From positions 115,543-179,542 of the forward strand of contig RCNN01000010.1 of assembly GCA_003667245.1 (NCBI GenBank): DNA of 64,000 nt, read 5' to 3'. The DNA comes from Heterostelium multicystogenum (lineage: Eukaryota; Evosea; Eumycetozoa; Acytosteliales; Acytosteliaceae). Both the position numbers and the translations under genes were made by a program. The notes beneath the pieces were generated by a model. It had not been told where the DNA came from and made no database searches. It saw only the letters and a program-made list of their open reading frames with translations. Positions 36,154-48,622 of this stretch are shown here, one piece after another (position 1 is the first letter of the stretch; each line of letters starts with the position of its first letter).

Positions 36154-37663
36154 AGATTAGTTTATTTCGAAACCTATTTTTCAAATTTTGGTTGGGTTTT
36201 TTTGGTTCGGTTTAATGCTCATAGCACTAAAATTCAAATATTGTTATGAGAGATGATAAATTGAACTGTAACAATTCAAATTACAAAATGATTGTATCAC
36301 AGTCTATCTATGAAATAAAAAGGTATCTGATTAATCAGCTTCTCCAAAAAGAAACATTTTCACAATGATTATATGGAGATTTCATTTTGTAGCTGTGAGC
36401 TATCCAACTCAATCAAATAATTATGATTTTAAAAAAAAGTTTGCAATTTTTTATTAAAATTTAGAATATCTTCTAATTTTTTAATTTGATTGTTAAAATA
36501 GTGCACAAGACCTTGTTTGTAAAAGTGCGTTGAACCATACAACACCAAATTCAATCAGATGCAAAATTAAAATTAAAAATTAAATTAATGCATTTTAATG
36601 TAATTTATTATTGGGGAGACATTTTTGTATCCAGAGACATTCACATGAGACCACCACATCCAATATCATCAATCAATTGGAGCAACCAGATTAAAGAGAT
36701 GGGATCATCGCATTACTCAGGATATTTTTCAGTTTGTTTTTTCACTGCAAAAAAACAAAAAAACAAAAATCAGTTGTACTATTCCCATAGGTGTGTTGCC
36801 CAAAATTTGCCCTCCTGCAGTTACTAAGGTGAGATTTTTTCGAAACAATGTTACTTAATAAGAGGGACTTTCTCATATCAAGCATAAAGAATTTTTTTAA
36901 AAAAGCGAATAAAATCATAATTTTTTAGTAAATTTACACACCACATGACAATATTATTTTGCAAAAATTAAATAAACGAATGCATACTCGCAATAATAAA
37001 AGACAATTACCACCAATATGGGTAGCCATGAATCTATTTTGCCTTTGGTGTCTACAAATCGCAATTTAATTTAGTGTTTTGTATTTCACTGAGAAGAGTA
37101 ACAAACGATGTTATTATATTAAAATTGATTAAAAACTCAATTTATAGATATCAATAATCTGGACCTGAAAGAGAGGACCACCCTCCCATCCACAATGCAC
37201 ACACTGGACTCAACTAGTAGTGTTCGTCAAGCAATATATCGATAATTTTTTTGTTTAAGTTTTTTTAATTAAAAATTAATTTAATAAAAATATTCGAAGA
37301 GAATCGTAATAATAAAATCAAAAATAAAGTCTTTAATATTAATTTTATAATATATAATATTACTTGATTATTAATAATATTAATAGTACTTTTTTTAATA
37401 TATTATAATACTAATACCGGTATATTAATTAAAATTATTATTATTCGCTATTGTTATTATTATCATTATTATTGTATTACCAGTATTATTATATCCAAAT
37501 TTCAAATAATTAATCACAAATTAATTATATTCATCGAATATTCAACTCTATTTCCTTTCCAATCAATACCAATAGAGTTTTAAAATAGAATTAGATACTT
37601 TTCACTTCTATTATAAATTAGTTTCAAAACTATAGTAGTTATATATATATTAATTAAAGTAAC
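36154..37663. other. divergent intergenic region
   Basis: A 1.5 kb AT-rich spacer between gatC and the homeobox gene, with many A/T runs and a very AT-rich stretch at 37260-37660. An open frame at 36588-36827 (79 codons) has no supporting features and was not accepted. The length is suggestive of a developmentally regulated promoter for the homeobox gene, but no specific site is claimed. Confidence 0.45.
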
Positions 37664-39290
37664 ATGGAAATCATTCAGGAGCAAAATCAAATCTTTGCTA
37701 ATTTCCAACAATATAAGCAAAGAGCTCAACAACAACAACAACAACAACTACAACAACAGCAACTACAACAACAACAACAACTTCAATCAATGTCTTCTAT
37801 AAAATCCATTGATAACACCTCATCTTCAGCCAACAGTATAGATACAATTATTCACAGTGGAAGTGGTCCAGTATCTCCAGTGACTAGTGACTCTGACAAT
37901 AGTTTGTCAGTAGATGAGAAAGAAATAGTTACCTCGGCAACTACAGGTTGCGACGATGAAAGGTTAGTATATCATATGTGCTTCATTGCATATTAAAAAA
38001 AAACGACAACGAAAAAATGAATTTTCAAATTAAAAAAAAAAAAAATCAAATTGATCAATTTACAAAATATGGTATTAATAATATATTTTTTGTAATATTA
38101 CAGAGAGATTGGATTGGTTGCCAATATTTTGTTGAACATTTCGTCAGTTGGAGTTCCAAGTGTTCCAAATACCTCATTTGATTTATCATCATCGGTGACA
38201 TCAGTCCCCATTATGAATTTGAAACTCACTGATAGTTCCAATGTTGTCCCATTCGACTCATCCTCTTTGTCAACTCCACTCATTGGCGAGGACACTCGTC
38301 AATCGATTAGCTTAAATAATTCTATCAGTGACTTGCGTACCAGCACCTCTGGCATTTCAACTCCAACCATAAATCCACTCTCACAATCTTTACAATCCAC
38401 ATCGGCCTACAAAAAGAAACGTCAAAGAACATCTCCAGAGCAACTCGCCATACTCGAGCAAATCTTTGAGACCGATAAGATGCCTTCCCAACAAATTAGA
38501 ATTCGTTTGGCCAATCAATTGGGTATGTCAAGCCGTCGTGTCCAAATTTGGTTCCAGAATAAGCGTGCCAAAGTAAAGCGTGGTGTCTTCACCAAGGGTG
38601 ATGGTGATGATGATGGTTTGGATGAGGACGTAATTGACGAGGAAGACATCGATGATGATTCCTCTTTGACTATTGATGAGTCAAGTGGTGGCAATCTCCT
38701 TAGTAATTGAGTTCATCACTAAACGGAATTAATACAAGTCTCTCCAATGGTAGTTCACCAATGTCCCTGGGAATGGCAGGTGTAGGTGATAATATTGTTC
38801 CTTCCATCTCTCCTTTGATGCTTTCCTCAAATTCAAACTCAAACATGGTCAAGGCATCATCAATGATGTCTCATTTCAGTTTGGTCAACCAATCCCACCA
38901 TCAACCAGCTCACCATCTTTGTCCTCTTCATCATCTTCAATCAAAACACTTAAGCAATCTTTATCATCAAACTCTTTAGCTTCGTTGGCTGGCACAACCT
39001 CAACACCACCATCTACATCACCTTCTTTGGTACCATCACCAACAACCAAAAGAAAGAAAACCTCGCGTCCTTCATCACCAACCTCTGGTAATAGCACACC
39101 ACTTCTTTCACCAATTGCTTTCCAACCACCAACATCAACACTACCATCACTCTCTCAAATCAAACTCAACTCGTCATCGGCACACATTCCAACCAACTCA
39201 TTCAAACCATACACATTTTCTTTTGATAGCAATAGCACATCATCTAATAGCAGTGGAAACAGTAGTTCGGCAGCAACTTCTATCAACTAG
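37664..39290 (+). CDS. homeobox transcription factor (2 exons)
   Basis: Exons 37664-37962 and 38104-39290 encode about 495 residues. A Gln-rich segment (residues of about 18-45) and a Ser/Thr-rich region precede the homeodomain at about 203-262: it starts KKKRQRTSPEQL, keeps the hydrophobic core (LEQIF, RLANQLGMS) and has recognition helix RRVQIWFQNKRAKVKR with the invariant Trp, Phe and Asn. Lys replaces the usual Arg in WFQNRRAK. An acidic patch and a Ser/Pro-rich tail follow. Such proteins bind DNA and in dictyostelids act in cell-type proportioning. Two frame breaks, near 38706 and 38880, lie at AA/TT and TTT runs. In both cases one added base restores an uninterrupted Ser/Asn-rich tail and a codon-exact total. 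Confidence 0.85.
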
Positions 39291-39954
39291 AAGTACTCAT
39301 CTATATATTTATTATTTTTTTCGCATCTGGCGATATTTCTTGTTTCACAATGATTGCTTTATCTATATATAATGTAGCAACACAATTGTGGATTTAGTTA
39401 TTTATTAAATTTCCATTTATTATATATTTCATTATTTTCCACATATATATAAATTTTATATTTATATAAAATATCCTCAACATCACCTTGCGAGCATCAA
39501 ATCCCTCCACCACCAACCAACTCCAATCCTTAACAACTTTGATTACTCATAGATTATTATATTCATTTAATAATAATCATTATGGAGTATCAAAAATATT
39601 ACACTGACTGCAGTAACAAAAATAGCCAAGTGTAATGTACAACATGCTCACATTTTTTTTTTTCACCACCACACCCTAATGTGTTTCCTCCTCCTCCTCT
39701 TGGCGATACAAAGATTGAGATGGACCAACCAGCTCCGACCCTTTTTCTTTTTGCAATCCACACTACACTAATAGTATTTTTTTTGAAATTAAAAATAAAA
39801 TAAAAATTAAAAATATTTTTTTAAAAAAGACGATTCTTTTTATTTGGTTTTTAACGATTGATTTCGCAATTTCTTATATATCTAATCAATTTCAAATTTA
39901 TTTGTAGTAGTTGTTTATTATTATTATTTTATAAAGAGAAGCAACAACAACAAG
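39291..39954. other. intergenic region
   Basis: AT-rich spacer with T-runs and a C/T-rich patch (about 39665-39700). No gene was seen. It holds the 3' end of the homeobox gene and the promoter of the Dim1 gene. Confidence 0.5.
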
Positions 39955-41075
<1,121 letters not shown>

Positions 41076-41131
41076 ATAAAAGTTTTATTAAAGGTGTTAC
41101 AAAAAGTAATGTTAAAATTGTTACTGTTGGT

Positions 41132-42577
41132 TTAAGTTGATACTGATTTCTTATGAGAAAATATTGGATACTGGTAGGTTGTAGTGTTACTGTGCGTACT
41201 TGGTGTTCTTTGAGTAATTTCGTAATACATTGCATTGTCTTGCAAATATTGATTGTATCGGTTACTGGAACTTGGAATATTTGGGTTGGTTGGTACTGTT
41301 TTTAAGGTGTTGTGTTGTCTCGGGTATTGCTTGATGAATCGATTTCTGATTTCTCTTCCATGATTGACTTGTATATGTCTAAACATTGGTCGTCAATATA
41401 GCTGATGGTACTACTATTTGTTTTGGTTTCAGGCTTTTTGGTGTTCTTTAGTTTTAAATCAAGATCTTGGATTACAATACTCTCCAATTTACTCTCAATC
41501 TTGGTGAGTGTCGCCATGTTTTCTTTAAGTTCTTGGAGTTTTTGATCTTTTTGCTGCTGACTAAGATGATTTGATGAAGCGATGTTCATTCTCATGTCAT
41601 TTGATCTGATTTACTACAATTGAAAGCTCATCTCGGAGAGCTGTAGTTTCGTGTTGAATTGGTGAGTCTGGGTTGGTTTTTTGTTTCTTGGACTGTTTTT
41701 GGAGTTTGTTCTTCTCCTTTTCGCGGTGTATTTGAGTCATCTGAGCTGAATTGAACAGTGGTGTCTTCGTCATACTCTGACATATTTTCGATTTGGCGTT
41801 TCTTTGAGTTTACATCAAGTGAAGGTCTAAAATTGAGAGATTCTTGAATAACCCATGGATCCTGAACATTTTTTAATCTCCAATATCCATTTTGGCCAAT
41901 GATTTCGTATCCTGATTCGAATATACTCTTTGAATGGCTAAGCATATCTTGAACTTGCTTTTTCCAATTATCGGATTCTTTTTATCAACACAAAGTCGTT
42001 TCCAATGTGATTCCATAAATCCATAGACATCAACTTGAGACTAAAGTATTGTTTATCTGGATGCTCAATATGTAGAGTAAACAGAACAACTTTCATGATT
42101 GATGCCCATGTTGGAACTTTCATTAGCATAGTAGGACGACCTCTGCTGCAGAGAACGCACATCTTAAGCGAGCACTGAGTTGAGGGCAGGTCTTTCGTCT
42201 TCTTCGGGTGTGTAGGTTTCTATTCTTGGTGATGACTGAGGAGATCGGGAGCGACTTGATGTCGGGGAGTTAGAGCTTGATATGTTTGGGGAGGAGTTGG
42301 AGTTGAAAGAAAAGTTTGGAACAGGTGATCTACATGGATAGATAGAACCAGTGTGAAATTGTCCCATCTCCTCATTCAGTGGAATATTTCTTGGAGAAGG
42401 GATTAGAAATTGTTGTTGTGGTTGCGCTTGACCTTGGAAAATATAAGGTCGTTGTTGGATATAAAATGGATTCTCCATGATTGGAGATGGGATTGCAAAA
42501 GGATGGATGGGGATTGCAGGATAATTTGGTAGACAACTACCAATGTGATTTTTATAGTTTGGAAATTGATGTGACAT
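41132..42577 (-). CDS. putative winged-helix-like DNA-binding protein, dictyostelid family
   Basis: The N-terminal third (from ATG at 42577) is Pro/Ser/Gln-rich and probably disordered. The centre carries the folded domain: MKVPTWASIMKVVLFTLHIE, HPDKQYFSLKL, WKKQVQDMLSHSKSIFES and IGQNGYWRLKN followed by DPW. The spacing of Trp, LSHSKSIF and GxNGYWRL recalls winged-helix (forkhead-like) domains, but I cannot match it to a named family. The C-terminal part is charged with a short coiled coil (QQKDQKLQELKENMATL). Frame breaks near 42180, 41970, 41640, 41600 and 41320 separate consistent segments. An upstream exon beginning at about 43221 (MIA) would splice in phase but needs an intron of about 620 nt. 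Nuclear function is inferred only from the fold resemblance. Confidence 0.5.
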
Positions 42578-43278
42578 TTCTAGAGAGAGTAATCAAAATA
42601 TTAATATTTGATTTCAATTGTTTGATTCACTAGTATACATACTATTTAAAAGAAAGTTAATAAATGGAATATATTTAAAATTAATTATCAATTCTCTATT
42701 TATATGGTTGAGTAAATAAATATATGAATAATGGTGAAAATAGCAGGATTTTGAGTAGTTGTATAGATCAATGGGTGTGTTTAATAGTTATCTAAGAAAT
42801 AATAGATTTAAAAGAATTGGAATTCCGTATAAAAAGTTTATTCGGTTGAGGAGTGTTACAGAAAGTAGTAGTACAATAATAGTAGTATTGTTGATTGAGG
42901 TTGTGGTTGTTAGGGTTGAGCTTGTATTCGAGAGTATAGTGGTATATGTGTATGATTCTAATTGTATGCTTTGAATTGATGAATTTGAAAATAATTAGAT
43001 CTCAATAATAATATATAAATATTGGTAATTATAGTGTAAGCTAATCAAAGTTAGCTCTTGTTGTAATAGTACTGATAGAGAAGATAAAAGAAGTTATTTG
43101 AATCGAATTTGAGAATAAGAGAATGGCTGCATTATAAATAGTGTTGATCGTTCACTCTTCAAAGTTGTAGGCTTTTGCTTATTATTTTGATGTTTATAAA
43201 GATAACTTACTTGCTATCATTGTCGGGAAAGAATTTTCTTAGTTTTATGACCATGTGCGGTGGGGTAGACTTGGTTCA
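42578..43278. other. intergenic region or long first intron
   Basis: AT-rich. An open frame at 42759-42974 lacks any feature of a gene. If the winged-helix gene has an upstream exon near 43221, this stretch is its first intron. Confidence 0.35.
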
Positions 43279-43500
43279 TTAATAGTCACACCACAATCTC
43301 ACAGCTTTGATATACGTACTGTGTAGAGTGCACCATGGTAAGAGTATTGAGAGATGTCCAAACCATTCATCCTTTGTCAGAATTTGGTAAAGCTCATTAG
43401 TATGATGAATGTTATAATTGCCAACATCGATTACAATTTTGTCTACATCATCTCCACCATACACCTATTTCCAAATTAAAACAGTGTTGTCGGTTCCCTA
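43279..43500 (-). pseudogene. possible WD40-type gene remnant
   Basis: On the minus strand a splice-acceptor-like TTTTTAG precedes a frame reading GTDNTVLIWK, which resembles the end of a WD repeat, then an in-frame TAG at 43468-43466, then an open stretch beginning VYGGDDVDKIVIDVGNYN that ends at 43279. No further repeats were found upstream within 1 kb. It may be a fragment of a decayed gene or an isolated exon. Confidence 0.3.
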
Positions 43501-44390
43501 AAAATACCATCAAATTGTATTAGCTTTAGGTGTGGTTTGTTATTATTGGTGCCCATATCAAGAGTTTTGTGTCATACCAGAAAAGATCCTACATGTAAGA
43601 CAAGAAAAGGGTGATGTTTGTTTGATACTAACGAACATCAATAAAAAGAGAATAGCATTAAAAACAAAACATCGCTCAAAAAACAAAGCTCTCTCATGAA
43701 AAGAATTAATCTGAATAATTCAAAACATCAAAAATGCTCTATTAAAAGGCACATTCAACCCAACAACAAACAAAATTGTTGTCAAAAAATAGAAACAACC
43801 CCCCTTCCTATTTTTATTCCCACTGCTACCTCAGAGTAAAACTTCATCACTTGGGGTTGTTTGAGCTACGTTTATTGATAACTAGGCTTAAAAAGGAGAT
43901 AGTTTCTTTTTTTGGTGTTCCTTTCCTTATGTACTAAGTACTTCCTTTTGATATTCAAAAAAGGGACAATTAAACCTGCCCAAACATTAAAAAGGAAATT
44001 TTAGCAAAATTCATCAAACAACAGCCAACAATTTTGCTATTTATATACATTTTACTGTAAATTACACACTAAGCTTAGTGATGAGAAACTGATCTTCCCA
44101 ACACTAGGTTGACCTCTAATAATAAATACATAATGGTTCATTATTTCTGTAGCCAGAAAGAATTATTATGAATTGCACCATATCATTTTATATCAGACCT
44201 TATCTCGTGGTGTGGATCGAACTGAATAAACATAAGGAACTGCCTCTTCCTCAAATTGAGGCAGATTAATAATTTCAATTTTCTTTTGATAATCAGCAAC
44301 AATCAAATTAAATCAGCAAAAAAAGATGCTTGGTGATGGGTTGATGTTATTTTTGCTCACTATTATTTTTTATTAATATTAAAAATTATA
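43501..44390. other. intergenic region
   Basis: Spacer of mixed composition with CAAC and AAAA-rich stretches and CCCCCC near 43800. I looked for C/D snoRNA boxes around 44075-44090 (GTGATGA, CTGA) but the spacing is not right. No gene is supported. Confidence 0.4.
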
Positions 44391-46718
44391 TTATTCCGCA
44401 GCTGAATTGGCAGACTCTAGTTCCTTTGTCATTATTCTAACTCTTTGCATAACAATCATTGCTTTATCTTTCTTTCCTTCACCAACGAGTTTCTTTGCAA
44501 ATATTTTATCCTTTAGAATAGCATCTTCGATTTGCTTAGTATAACCTTCAATAGTCAATAAACCAGAGGATACCTGTGTTTTCCAAAATCATCAATTTTA
44601 ATTCGATTGCCTAAATTTGAAAAAAAAAATTATTGTAATGTTAAGATTGGTGTTTCATGAAAAAGATGTTAAATCGACTTACTTGTTTCTTGTCTAATAG
44701 TTCTGGTTGTTTTGATCCAGCCTGAATTTGCTTATTAATAGACTCCAACATTGACTCCATAACATCATTTGATACAATTCTATCTAAATTTTCTACATCC
44801 TCTTCATCTTCATCATCCGTTTGTGCAGGTGCTGGTGAGGCAGTTGGTTTAGGTGGAGTTTGTTGAGTTGCAGCTGTTGTTGTTGTTGTGGTATTATTTA
44901 CATTTGTAGAGGATGATTTTATCTCCGGTGATGCATTGTTTGGTGGTGGTGTTGAATAAAGTAGGTGTTGGAACATTAGGTGGAGTAGCTGGAGTGCTGG
45001 TGGTTGGAGATGTTGTATCGGTTGTGGTGTTTGGAGTTGTACTTGGTCCAATTGGTCCGTCTAATACTAATACTTTTTCAATCTTCTTTTGAATTTGTTT
45101 TGAATCCAAAGGAGTTCTCAGTTTTACTGATATTTCAACATATCCGCCTAGTTCTTTTTTGGTACCTTCTTTAAGAATTGGTGCCTTTTTCAGTGATTTT
45201 CACATTGTGATAAAAGTGGTGCCAACTTAATTTCGCACTTTCCTACAACACTCTTCATAAAAAACATTCTGGATGATATGATAGTAAGTTGAAGCTTTTT
45301 TTTCTCTACGACTCTTTGGAATGTCTTTTTTTTGTCCATTGTTATGGTTGTCTTAAAAGCATAGTCCTTAGAGGTTGAGCTGTTGGATGAAGATGTGATC
45401 AACTTGGTAGGATCATCACTAGAAGGATAGGGGAAATCCATTTGAGCATAGCTATCAATGGTTCCTACGCTCTTGGGAAACTCATATTTGCCAATCGAAA
45501 TTTCAATTTCATTCTCCTTTATATGCTGATTAATCACTTCATTTTGGATCTCTTTGTTTTTTCAAAATGGAAAGGTGGGGGAGCAAGACCTGCGTTCTTG
45601 TTAACCTCAATCTGATCCAAAATAGCATGAATACCTTTGCTCTCTTTCAAGAATGTAATGGCCTTGTGTTTATCTATATTTTTATATCTCTGTTTATGAC
45701 AGTTAGTAAAGAAAGATAGATTTCATGATAATACATGATCTTACAAGTGCTTCAGATTGCAAAAATTGTAGTTTTTTTCTAAATTCTTCTTCAAATAGTT
45801 CCCAAGTTTGGTTTCGCTCTTCTAACTCCAGCTTTTCTTTTGACATGATCAATTCGTGGTTGTGGTTTGGGTTGCGGCAGTGGTTGTAGTCTACTTGGTG
45901 GTGAAGTTGTTGTTGTTGTTGCTTGTGATGTTTTGTGTGGTTGGTATTGTTGATTTAGGTGCAGATGTAGAAATTACACTGATTTCGGGTGGTAATGATC
46001 TAGTATCTGGTTGATCGGGTGTTAGTTTTAAAATATCATCGCCAAAGGAGTAATGAAAGATAAACATTACCAACTGGAATACCATTTCGTAAGCTCAGTA
46101 AGTGCAGCTTCAATTTTTTTTGATTCTCTCATGTAGTGTTTTGCATTTTCAATATCACCAGCTCTATTAGATAGTAAAGCATTCTGCTTATATATTTTGT
46201 GACGATTTTCTAGCATTGGTATGAGTGCTTCAAAGTCACTATCTGGATCTTGTTCTTCATCGTTATCAACCTCTCCAAGCTCTCTCTTGAGCATGAGCTC
46301 TTCTTGCTCCTCCTCAGTCAATTGTTTTTTCGCAAACAGGTTCTTGTTTGTTGCTGACCAACAGGTTGAGTTGCCTTAGCAGGTACAGCTGGTTTAGGTG
46401 GTGGTTTTTGGTTTTTTCAAGTTTAGATCCACTCTCAATGGTACTCAACTGAGCCAGCAGCTCTGGATCATCCATATCAGCATCGGTCAATTGAATATCC
46501 TCATCTTTAATATCATTCTTCATCAACTTGTCTATTTTGTCAATGTCGATATCTTGCATGAGTTCAGCTGTATCACTTTTTATATTGGATTCTAACTTTG
46601 AAAATGGATCTAGCAATAAGGAACATAAGATGATATTTTAATATGACCAATAATAAAGTCTCAAACTAATATGGAGCTTACCATTTTCATTCTTTTTAGG
46701 TTTACTTTTACCGAACAT
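44391..46718 (-). CDS. CC2D1/Lgd homologue (DM14 repeats and C2 domain)
   Basis: Starts MFGKSKPKKNEN at 46718, then an intron and an acidic helix (DIDKIDKLMKND...DADMDDPELLAQL). At least one DM14 domain is clear (IYKQNALLSNRAGDIENA, with NGIPV then LPP after a short intron). Further on come WELFEEEFRKKLQFLQSEAL, the C2-like segment (FQRVVEKKKLQLTIISSRMF and VGKCEIKLAPLL) and the C-terminal LLTIEGYTKQIEDAI, FAKKLVGEGKKDKAMIVMQR. CC2D1/Lgd proteins bind the ESCRT-III subunit CHMP4/Shrub and regulate endosomal sorting. Asn/Thr/Pro linkers fill the gaps. At least eight frame breaks occur, nearly all at A-, T- or C-runs (for example near 46410, 46328, 46085, 45910, 45545, 45190 and 44575), with the conserved domain continuing each time. 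Confidence 0.75.
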
Positions 46719-47170
46719 AATTATTCTTAATGTTGTTTTTTATTCAATTACAATTAATTAATTTATTATTATTATTATTATTATTATAGTAGAGAGTAGT
46801 AGTGATACTTATTAATTAAATAAAATAAGTTTTGTTTGTTTTTTTAAAATAATTTTCAAAATCAACAACATTATTGTTTTATTTTCTATTTTATTTTTTA
46901 TTATAATTTGTTTTTTGATAGTTGTAATGCCATTATATTCTTTGAAGTTTAAGATCAACAACAACAACAACAATAACAACAAACATTCAGTGATATTATT
47001 CATCATAAATTTAGAACCTATAATATTAAAAATCAAGATACTACTTAATCACTCATTCATTCAAATCCCCTTATATATTCACTTTCAAAACACATTGTAT
47101 ATATATATATATTTACATAAATAATTATTATTAAGCAGTTTGACCATCTGACAGCAGTAATTAACAGGAA
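46719..47170. other. divergent AT-rich intergenic region
   Basis: Shared promoter region of the CC2D1 and Atg18 genes, with ATT repeats (about 46765-46785) and CAA repeats (about 46955-46980). Open frames here on both strands are low-complexity Ile/Leu/Asn strings. Confidence 0.5.
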
Positions 47171-48526
47171 ATGTTTGCATCCTCTAACTCAGCTGGAGGA
47201 AAGTATGGTAAAAGTGGTGTATTATTTGCAAGCTTTAATCAAGATTTCACTTGCATATCAGTAGGTACACCGGAGGGTTTTAAAATATTCAACTCTGATC
47301 CATATCAACTTTGCTATAGCCAATGTATGTATGATCATCTTATCTCGAGTCTTGAACACGACTCTTAACTAACATGTCATAGCGAATGGAGGTGTAGGTT
47401 TAATTGAAATGCTATTCTCACGAGTTTGGTAGCAATTGTAGGTTCAGGAGAGGGTGGTTCTTCACAGCGTAGACTATTGATTAATAATATTAAAACAAAC
47501 CTGACTATATGTGATTTAAGATTTTGTAACAGCCATCTTAGCAGTTAAATTAAATAGAAAAAGGTATGTTTCAAATTAAATGGTGTTGTAACTTATTTAT
47601 TGACACAATTTGCATTGGTCATCTTGATTAAATAGATTGGTTGTGGTGATGGAAACTAAAATACATATATACGATATTGGCAATATGAAAATTATTAGAG
47701 ACAAGAGATGTTGATTCCCAATCCAAAGGGTTTATGTGCATTATCACCACAAACAACAAACTTTATGGTTTATCCAGCATCTCAAAACAAGGGAAATATT
47801 TTAGTGATGGATGTCTTGACTTTGGAAACAGTGAATCTAATTCAAGCTCACAAAGGTCCGATATCCCAGTTGGTCCTTAATCAAAATGGTACAATGTTGG
47901 CAACTGCATCAGAAAAAGTAATTAAAAGAAGGAAAAATACATTATTCTTCCCAACTAAATAACATTTACTTCAATATAGGGCACTGTTATAAGAGTTTAT
48001 TTATTACCAAATGCAAATAGATCTATATCATTCCGTCGTGGTACCTACCCCGCGATCATTCATTCAATTACTTTTAGCAATGACTCCAAGTATTTATGCG
48101 TTTGCAGTGACAATGGAACAATTCATATTTTTAAAATTGATTTTTTCAGCAACTGCCAATACAAGTTCACTTGGCTCAATGACAAGCTATTTACCGGGTG
48201 TAATTAGTCAAGTTTGGGAACCATCAAGAGATTTTGCACATATTAAAATTCAACCAGGTATTCCAAGTATATGCGCCCTCAGTCAAGATAACAAGACAGC
48301 TTTTGTATTAATGAGAGATGGATTGTATCTACAATATCAATTCGATGAGCAAATAGGTGGCGAACTTAAATTGAGCCAAGAATATTCATTATTAAGGGAG
48401 CCACAACTAGATGAAGAAAGAACAACTCTTTTCTTACATCAACAGCAACAACCACCAAATAAACAAAATAATAATAATAATAATAATAATTTACCAACAA
48501 ATAAACAAAGATATATCACAAAATAG
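47171..48526 (+). CDS. atg18: Atg18/WIPI PROPPIN (autophagy)
   Basis: Exons 47171-47324, 47383-47563, 47636-47917 and 47980-48526. A seven-bladed beta-propeller of the PROPPIN family: the N-terminal blade has FNQDFTCISVGTPEGFKIF, then GLIEMLF, LAVKLNRKRLVVVMETKIHI, LIQAHKGPISQLVLNQNGT and ASEKGTVIRVY. The phosphoinositide-binding signature FRRGT follows, then SKYLCVCSDNGTIHIF. These proteins bind PI3P/PI(3,5)P2 on phagophore and endosomal membranes and help recruit Atg2 or Atg16. The C-terminus is a Gln/Asn-rich tail. Frame breaks near 47430, 47525, 47704 and 48147 are at short homopolymers or doublets and the blades continue across them. A D. discoideum Atg18 orthologue is expected. Confidence 0.82.
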
Positions 48527-48622
48527 TCCAAATAGTACAGATAGTAATAATAGTATAACAAAATATAAACATATGATTTGAGAAAAGTCGAATCAAATAA
48601 ATATAGTAGTTGTAAATTGTAA

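Noticed and set aside
36588..36827. 79-codon plus-strand frame between gatC and the homeobox gene
   Set aside because: Mixed composition but no domain, no intron structure, and located in a highly AT-rich promoter-like spacer.
44070..44130. Possible C/D-box snoRNA (GTGATGA followed by CTGA)
   Set aside because: The two boxes are only about four bases apart, and no second D box or terminal stem was found.
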